Part shown: positions 57,001 to 64,000 of the stretch, in pieces
How the letters are laid out: every line of letters starts with the position of its first letter
Position numbering within the stretch: the stretch's first letter is position 1
Source: Paraescarpia echinospica
Lineage: Eukaryota > Annelida > Polychaeta > Sabellida > Siboglinidae
NCBI GenBank assembly: GCA_020002185.1
Contig: CM034538.1
Coordinates: 67,306,211 to 67,370,210 of the forward strand
Direction: 5' to 3'
DNA: 64,000 nucleotides
Notes under the pieces: model-generated
What the model saw: the letters and a program-made list of their open reading frames with translations, nothing else
Database searches by the model: none
Told to the model about the DNA's origin: nothing
Made by a program: the position numbers and the translations under genes

Positions 57001-60000
57001 CTGAGACCGCTTCTATTCACTTGTTACACCTATACACACATCAACACTGTGACCGCTTATATCCACTTGTTACACATGGACACACATCTACACTGTGACC
57101 GCTTATATCCACTTGTTACACATGGACACACATCTACACTGAGACCGCTTCTATCCACTTGTTACGCATGGACACACATCTACACTGAGACCGTTTCTGT
57201 CCAATTGTTACACATGGATACACATCTACACTGTGACCGCTTCTATCCACTGGTTACACATGGACACACACCAACAATGAGACCGCTTCTATCCACTTGT
57301 TACACATGGACACACATATACACTGAGACCGCTTCTATCCACTTGTTACACATGGAAACACATCTATACTGAGACCGTTTCTATCCACCTGTTACACATG
57401 GACACTCATCTACACTGAAACAGGTTATATCCACTTGTTACACATGGAATCACATCTACACTGAAACCGCTTCTATCCATTTGTTACATATTGACACACA
57501 TCTACACTGAGACCGCTTCTATCCACTGGTTACACATGAAAACACATCTACACTGAGACCGCTTATATCCACTTGATACACATGGACGCACTCCTACAAT
57601 GAGACCGCTTCTATCCACTTGTTACACATGTACACACATATACACTGAGATCGCTTCTATCCACTTGTTACACATGGACACACATCTACACTGAGACCGC
57701 TTCTATCCACTTGTTACACATGGACACACATCTACTCTGAGACCGCTTCTATCCACTTGTTACACATGGACACACATCTACACTGAGACCGCTTCTATTC
57801 ACTTGTTACACCTGGACACACATCTACACTGTGACCGCTTATATCCACTTGTTACACATGGACACACATCTACACTGTGACCTCTTATATCCACTTGTTA
57901 CACATGGACACACATCTACACTGAGACCGCTTCTATCCTCTGGTTACACATAGACACACAACTACACTGAGACCGCTTCTATCCACTTGTTACACATGGT
58001 CACACATCTACACTGAGACCTTTTCTATCCACTTGTTACACATGGACACACATCTACACTGAGATCGCTTCTATCCACTTGTTACACCTGGACACACATC
58101 AACACTGTGACCGCTTATATCCACTTGTTACACATGGACACACATCTACACTGTGACCGCTTATATCCACTTGTTACTCATGGACACACATCTACACTGT
58201 GACCGCTTATATCCACTTGTTACACATGGACACACATCTACACTGAGACTGCTTCTATCCACTTGTTACACATGGACACACATCTACACTTAGACCGTTT
58301 CTATCCACTTGTTACACGTGGACACACATTTACACTGAGACCTCTTCTATCCACTTGTTACACATGGAAACACATCTACACTGAGACCGCTTCAATCCAT
58401 TTGTAACACATGGACACACATCTACACTGTGACCGCTTCTATCCACTGGTTACACATGGACACACATCTACACTGAGATCGCTTCTATCCACTTGTTACA
58501 CATGGACACACATATACACTGAGTCCGCTTCTATCCACTTTTACACATGGACACACATCTACACTGAGACCGCTTCTATCCACTTGTTACACATGGACAT
58601 ACATCTACACTGAGACCACTTCTATCCACTGGTTACACGTGGACACACATCTACACTGAGATCGCTTCTATCCACTTGTTACACATGGACACACATCTAC
58701 ACTGAGACTGCTTCTATCCACTTGTTACACATGGACACACATCTACACTTAGACCGTTTCTATCCACTTGTTACACATGGACACACATTTACACTGAGAC
58801 CTCTTCTGTCCACTTGTTACACATGGACAAACATCTACTCTCAGACCGCTTCTATCCACTTGTTACACATGGACACTCATCAACAGTGTGACCGCTTCTA
58901 TCCACTTGTTACTCATGGACACACATCTACACTGTGACCGCTTCTATCCACTTGTTACACATGGACACACATCTACACTGAGACCGGTTCTATCCACCTG
59001 TTACACATGGACACTCATCTACACTGAAACCAGTTCTATCCACTTGTTACACATGGACACACATCTACAGTGAAACCGCTTCTATTCACTTGTTACATAT
59101 TGACACACATCTACACCGAGACCGCTTCTATCCACTTGTTACACATGGAAACACATCTACACTGAGACCGCTTCTATCCACTTGATACACATGGACACAC
59201 ATCTACACTGAGACCACTTCTATCCACTTGTTACACATGGACACACATCTACACTGAGACCGTTTCTATCCACTTGTTACACATGGACACACATCAACAC
59301 TGTGAACGCTTCTATCCTCTTGTTACACCTGGACACACATCAACACTGTGACCGCTTATATCCACTTGTTACACATGGACACACATCTACACTGTGACCG
59401 CTTATATCCACTTGTTACACATGGACACACATCTACACTGAGACCGCTTCTATCCAGTTGTTACGCATGGACACACATCTACACTGAGACCGTTTCTGTC
59501 CAATTGTTACACATGGACACACATCTACACTGAGACCGCTTCTATCCAGTTGTAACACATGGACACACATCTACACTGTGATCGCTTCTATCCACTGGTT
59601 ACACATGGACACACATCTACACTGAGATCGCTTCTATCCACTTGTTACACATGGACACACATATACACTGAGTCCGCTTCTATCCACTTTTACACATGGA
59701 CACACATGTACACTGAGACCGCTTCTATCCACTGGTTACACATGGACACACATCTACACTGAGACCGCTTCTATCCACTGGTTACACGTGGACACACATC
59801 TACACTGAGATCGCTTCTATCCACTTGTTACACATGGACACACATCTACACTGAGATCGCTTCTATCCACTTGTTACACATGGACACACATCTACACTGA
59901 GACCGCTTCTATCCACTTGTTACACATGGACACACATCTACACTGAGACCGTTTCTATCCACTTGTTACACATGGACGCACATCTACACTGAGAACGCTT

Positions 60001-63000
60001 CTATCCACTTGTTACACCTGGACACACATCAACACTGTGACCGCTTATATCCACTTGTTACACATGGACACACATCTACACTGTGACCGCTTATATCCAC
60101 TTGTTACTCATGGACACACATCTACACTGTGACCGCTTATATCCACTTGTTACACATGGACACACATCTACACTGAGACTGCTTCTATCCACTTGTTACA
60201 CATGGACACACATCTACACTTAGACCGTTTCTATCCACTTGTTACACGTGGACACACATTTACACTGAGACCTCTTCTATCCACTTGTTACACATGGAAA
60301 CACATCTACACTGAGACCGCTTCTATCCATTTGTAACACATGGACACACATCTACACTGTGACCGCTTCTATCCACTGGTTACACATGGACACACATCTA
60401 CACTGAGATCGCTTCTATCCACTTGTTACACATGGACACACATATACACTGAGTCCGCTTCTATCCACTTTTACACATGGACACACATCTACACTGAGAC
60501 CGCTTCTATCCACTGGTTACACATGGACATACATCTACACTGAGACCGCTTCTATCCACTGGTTACACGTGGACACACATCTACACTGAGATCGCTTCTA
60601 TCCACTTGTTACACATGGACACACATCTACACTGAGACCGCTTCTATCCACTTGTTACACATGAACACACATCTACACTGTGACCGCTTATATCCACTTG
60701 TTACACATGGACACACATCTACACTGTGACCGCTTATATCCACTTGTTACACATGGACACACATCTACACTGAGACCGCTTCTATCCACTTGTTACACAT
60801 GGACACACATCTACACTGAGACCGCTTCTATCCACTTGTTACACATGGACAAACATCTACACTGAGACCGCTTCTATCCACTTGTTACACATGGACACAC
60901 ATCAACACTGTGACCGCTTCTATCCACTTGTTACTCATGGACACACATCTACACTGTGACCGCTTCTATCCACTTGTTACACATGGAAACACATCTACAC
61001 TGAGACCGGTTCTATCCACCTGTTACACATGGACACTCATCTACACTGAAACCAGTTCTATCCACTTGTTACACATGGACACACATCTACACTGAAACCG
61101 CTTCTATTCACTTGTTACATATTGACACACATCTACACCGAGACCGCTTCTATCCACTTGTTACACATGGAAACACATCTACACTGAGACCGCTTCTATC
61201 CACTTGATACACATGGACACACATCTACACTGAGACCACTTCTATCCACTTGTTACACATGGACACACATCTACACTGAGACCGTTTCTATCCACTTGTT
61301 ACACATGGACACACATCAACACTGTGAACGCTTCTATCCACTTGTTACTCATGGACACACATCTACACTGTGACCGCTTCTATCCTCTTGTTACACATGG
61401 ACAAACATCTACACTGAGACCGCTTCTAATCACTTGTTACACCTGGACACACATCAACACTGTGACCGCTTATATCCACTTGTTACACATGGACACACAT
61501 CTACACTGTGACCGCTTATATCCACTTGTTACACATGGACACACATCTACACTGAGACCGCTTCTATCCACTTGTTACGCATTGACACACATCTACACTG
61601 AGACCGTTTCTGTCCAATTGTTACACATGGACACACATCTACACTGAGACCGCTTCTATCCAGTTGTAACACATGGACACACATCTACACTGTGACCGCT
61701 TCTATCCACTGGTTACACATGGACACACATGTACACTGAGATCGCTTCTATCCACTTGTTACACATGGACACACATATACACTGAGTCCGCTTCTATCCA
61801 CTTTTACACATGGACACACATGTACACTGAGACCGCTTCTATCCACTGGTTACACATGGACACACATCTACACTGAGACCGCTTCTATCCACTGGTTACA
61901 AGTGGACACACATCTACACTGAGATCGATTCTATCCACTTGTTACACATGGACACACATCTACACTGAGATCGCTTCTATCCACTTGTTACACATGGACA
62001 CACATCTACACTGAGACCGCTTCTATCCACTTGTTACACATGGACACACATCTACACTGAGACCGTTTCTATCCACTTGTTACACATGGACGCACATCTA
62101 CACTGAGAACGCTTCTATCCACTTGTTACACCTGGACACACATCAAAACTGTGACCGCTTATATCCACTTGTTACACATGGACACACATCTACTCTGAGA
62201 CCGCTTCTATCAACTTGTTACACATGGACACACATCTACACTGAGACTGCTTCTATCCACTTGTTACACATGTACACACATATACACTGAGATCGCTTCT
62301 ATCCACTTGTTACACATGGACACACATCTACACTGAGACCGCTTCTATCCGCTTGTTACACATGGACACACATCTACTCTGAGACCGCTTCTATCCACTT
62401 GTTACACATGGACACACATCTACACTGTGACCGCTTATATCCACTTGTTACACATGGACACACATCTACACTGTGACCTCTTATATCCATTTGTTACACA
62501 TGGACACACATCTACACTGAGACCGCTTCTATCCTCTGGTTACACATAGACACACAACTACACTGAGACCGCTTCTATCCACTTGTTACACATGGACACA
62601 CATCTACACTGAGACCGCTTCTATCCACTTGTTACACCTGGACACACATCAACACTGTGACCGCTTATATCCACTTGTTACACATGGACACACATCTACA
62701 CTGTGACCGCTTATATCCACTTGTTACTCATGGACACACATATACACTGTGACCGCTTATATCCACTTGTTACACATGGACACACATCTACACTGAGACC
62801 GCTTCTATCCACTTGTTACACATGGACACACATCTACACTGAGACCGCTTCTATCCACTTGTTACACATGGACACACATCTACTCTGAGACCGCTTCTAT
62901 CCACTTGTTACACATGGAAACACATCTACACTGAGACCGCTTCAATCCAGTTGTAACACATGGACACACATCTACACTGTGACCGCTTCTATCCACTGAT

Positions 63001-64000
63001 TACACATAGACACACATCTACACTGAGACCGCTTCTATCCACTTGTTACACCTGGACACACATCAACACTGTGACCGCTTATATCCACTTGTTACACATG
63101 GACACACATCTACACTGTGACCGCTTATATCCACTTGTTATTCATGGACACACATCTACACTGTGACCGCTTATATCCACTTGTTACACATGGACACACA
63201 TCTACACTGAGACTGCTTCTATCCACTTGTTACACATGGACACACATCTACACTTAGACCGTTTCTATCCACTTGTTGCCCATGGACACACATCTACACT
63301 TAGACCGTTTCTATCCACTTGTTACACATGGACACACATCTACACTTAGACCGTTTCTATCCACTTGTTACCCATGGACACACATCTACACTTAGACCGT
63401 TTCTATACACTTGTTACACATGGACACACATTTACACTGAGTCCGCTTCTATCCACTTTTACACATGGACACACATCTACACTGAGACCGCTTCTATCCA
63501 CTGGTTACACATGGACATACATCTACACTGAGACCGCTTCTATCCACTGGTTACACGTGGACACACATCTACACTGAGATCGCTTCTATCCACTTGTTAC
63601 ACATGGACACACATCTACACTGAGACCGCTTCTATCCACTTGTTACACATGAACACACATCTACACTGTGACCGCTTATATCCACTTGTTACACATGGAC
63701 ACACATCTACACTGAGACTGCTTCTATCCACTTGTTACACATCGACACACATCTACACTTAGACCGTTTCTATCCACTTGTTACACATGGACACACATTT
63801 ACACTGAGACCTCTTCTGTCCACTTGTTACACATGGACAAACATCTACACTGAGACCGCTTCTATCCACTTGTTACACATGGACACACATCAACACTGTG
63901 ACCGCTTCTATCCACTTGTTACTCATGGACACACATCTACACTGTGACCGCTTCTATCCACTTGTTACACATGGACACACATCTACACTGAGACCGGTTC
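51073..64000. repeat. 46-bp satellite-like array, about 280 copies, running off the window
   Basis: 46-bp units contain ATCCACTTGTTACACATGG, ACACACATCTACACTGAGAC and CGCTTCT. Frequent linked variants are CTGTGACCGCTTAT, CACTTAGACCGTTTC, ATTTACACTGAGACCTC, TCCAGTTGTAACAC and TTACACCTGG. Runs of variants recur in the same order, for example 52.44-54.1 kb with 55.90-57.5 kb and 55.3-55.7 kb with 58.7-59.1 kb, so blocks of kilobases were duplicated. The + strand is C-rich and G-poor. Open frames of 60-153 codons are repeat products. The stretch 54106-54575 is unusually rich in indels. Both true ends are missing. Confidence 0.95.

Overview
The window is eukaryotic and most likely from an invertebrate animal; a lophotrochozoan such as a mollusc is my guess, not a demonstrated assignment. 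The evidence is a spliced, BCL11-type zinc-finger gene, a CR1-like LINE 3' end, terminal-inverted-repeat and foldback elements, a tRNA-like SINE head, long TG and CT microsatellites, a 1,000-N scaffold gap, and no operon-like gene packing. Everything below was read by eye. Copy numbers come from unit spacing and family calls from remembered motifs; nothing was searched against a database.

Only one protein-coding segment is convincing: the large terminal exon (44064-47044, + strand) of a BCL11A/BCL11B orthologue. It encodes six zinc fingers in the 1 + 2 + 3 layout of the family, two PTDLS motifs that fit the CtBP-binding consensus, two acidic tracts, a KRIKLE motif shared with vertebrate BCL11, and an unusual C-terminal run of about seven degenerate ~30-residue repeats. 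The earlier exons, including the N-terminal NuRD-recruiting end known in this family, were not found and probably lie upstream of the window. The first 44 kb would then be mostly intron.

Roughly half of the window is tandem repeat, in at least thirteen unrelated arrays. In order they are: 42 bp (83-1050), 30 bp (2286-2798), 37 bp (2834-3101), ~40 bp (3373-4045), 48 bp (5029-5838), 100 bp (6863-11314), 34 bp (12681-14870), 26 bp (24676-25008), 25 bp (25108-25440), 58 bp (28584-32063), 31 bp (33139-33578), 32 bp (33650-37115) and 46 bp (51073 to the window end). These arrays explain almost all the long open frames outside the BCL11 exon. Several have higher-order structure, and the three longest classes each contain one short patch dense in indels that looks like poor consensus sequence.

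Mobile-element remains include a 314-bp foldback element (1439-1752), a hAT-like MITE with ACTAGT subterminal repeats (17339-17912), and a terminal-inverted-repeat element that appears to carry the 58-bp array inside it (28466-32072). There is also a CR1-like LINE 3' end (32101-32665), a second truncated copy of the same LINE (19600-19908), and a dispersed repeat family with three partial copies; the second LINE copy is nested inside one of these.

The most thought-provoking combination is that nearly every unit of the 60-copy 58-bp array contains TGACCA. This is the core site known for fingers 4-6 of human BCL11A, and those fingers are nearly unchanged in the exon encoded 12 kb downstream. 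This may be coincidence, but it can be tested.
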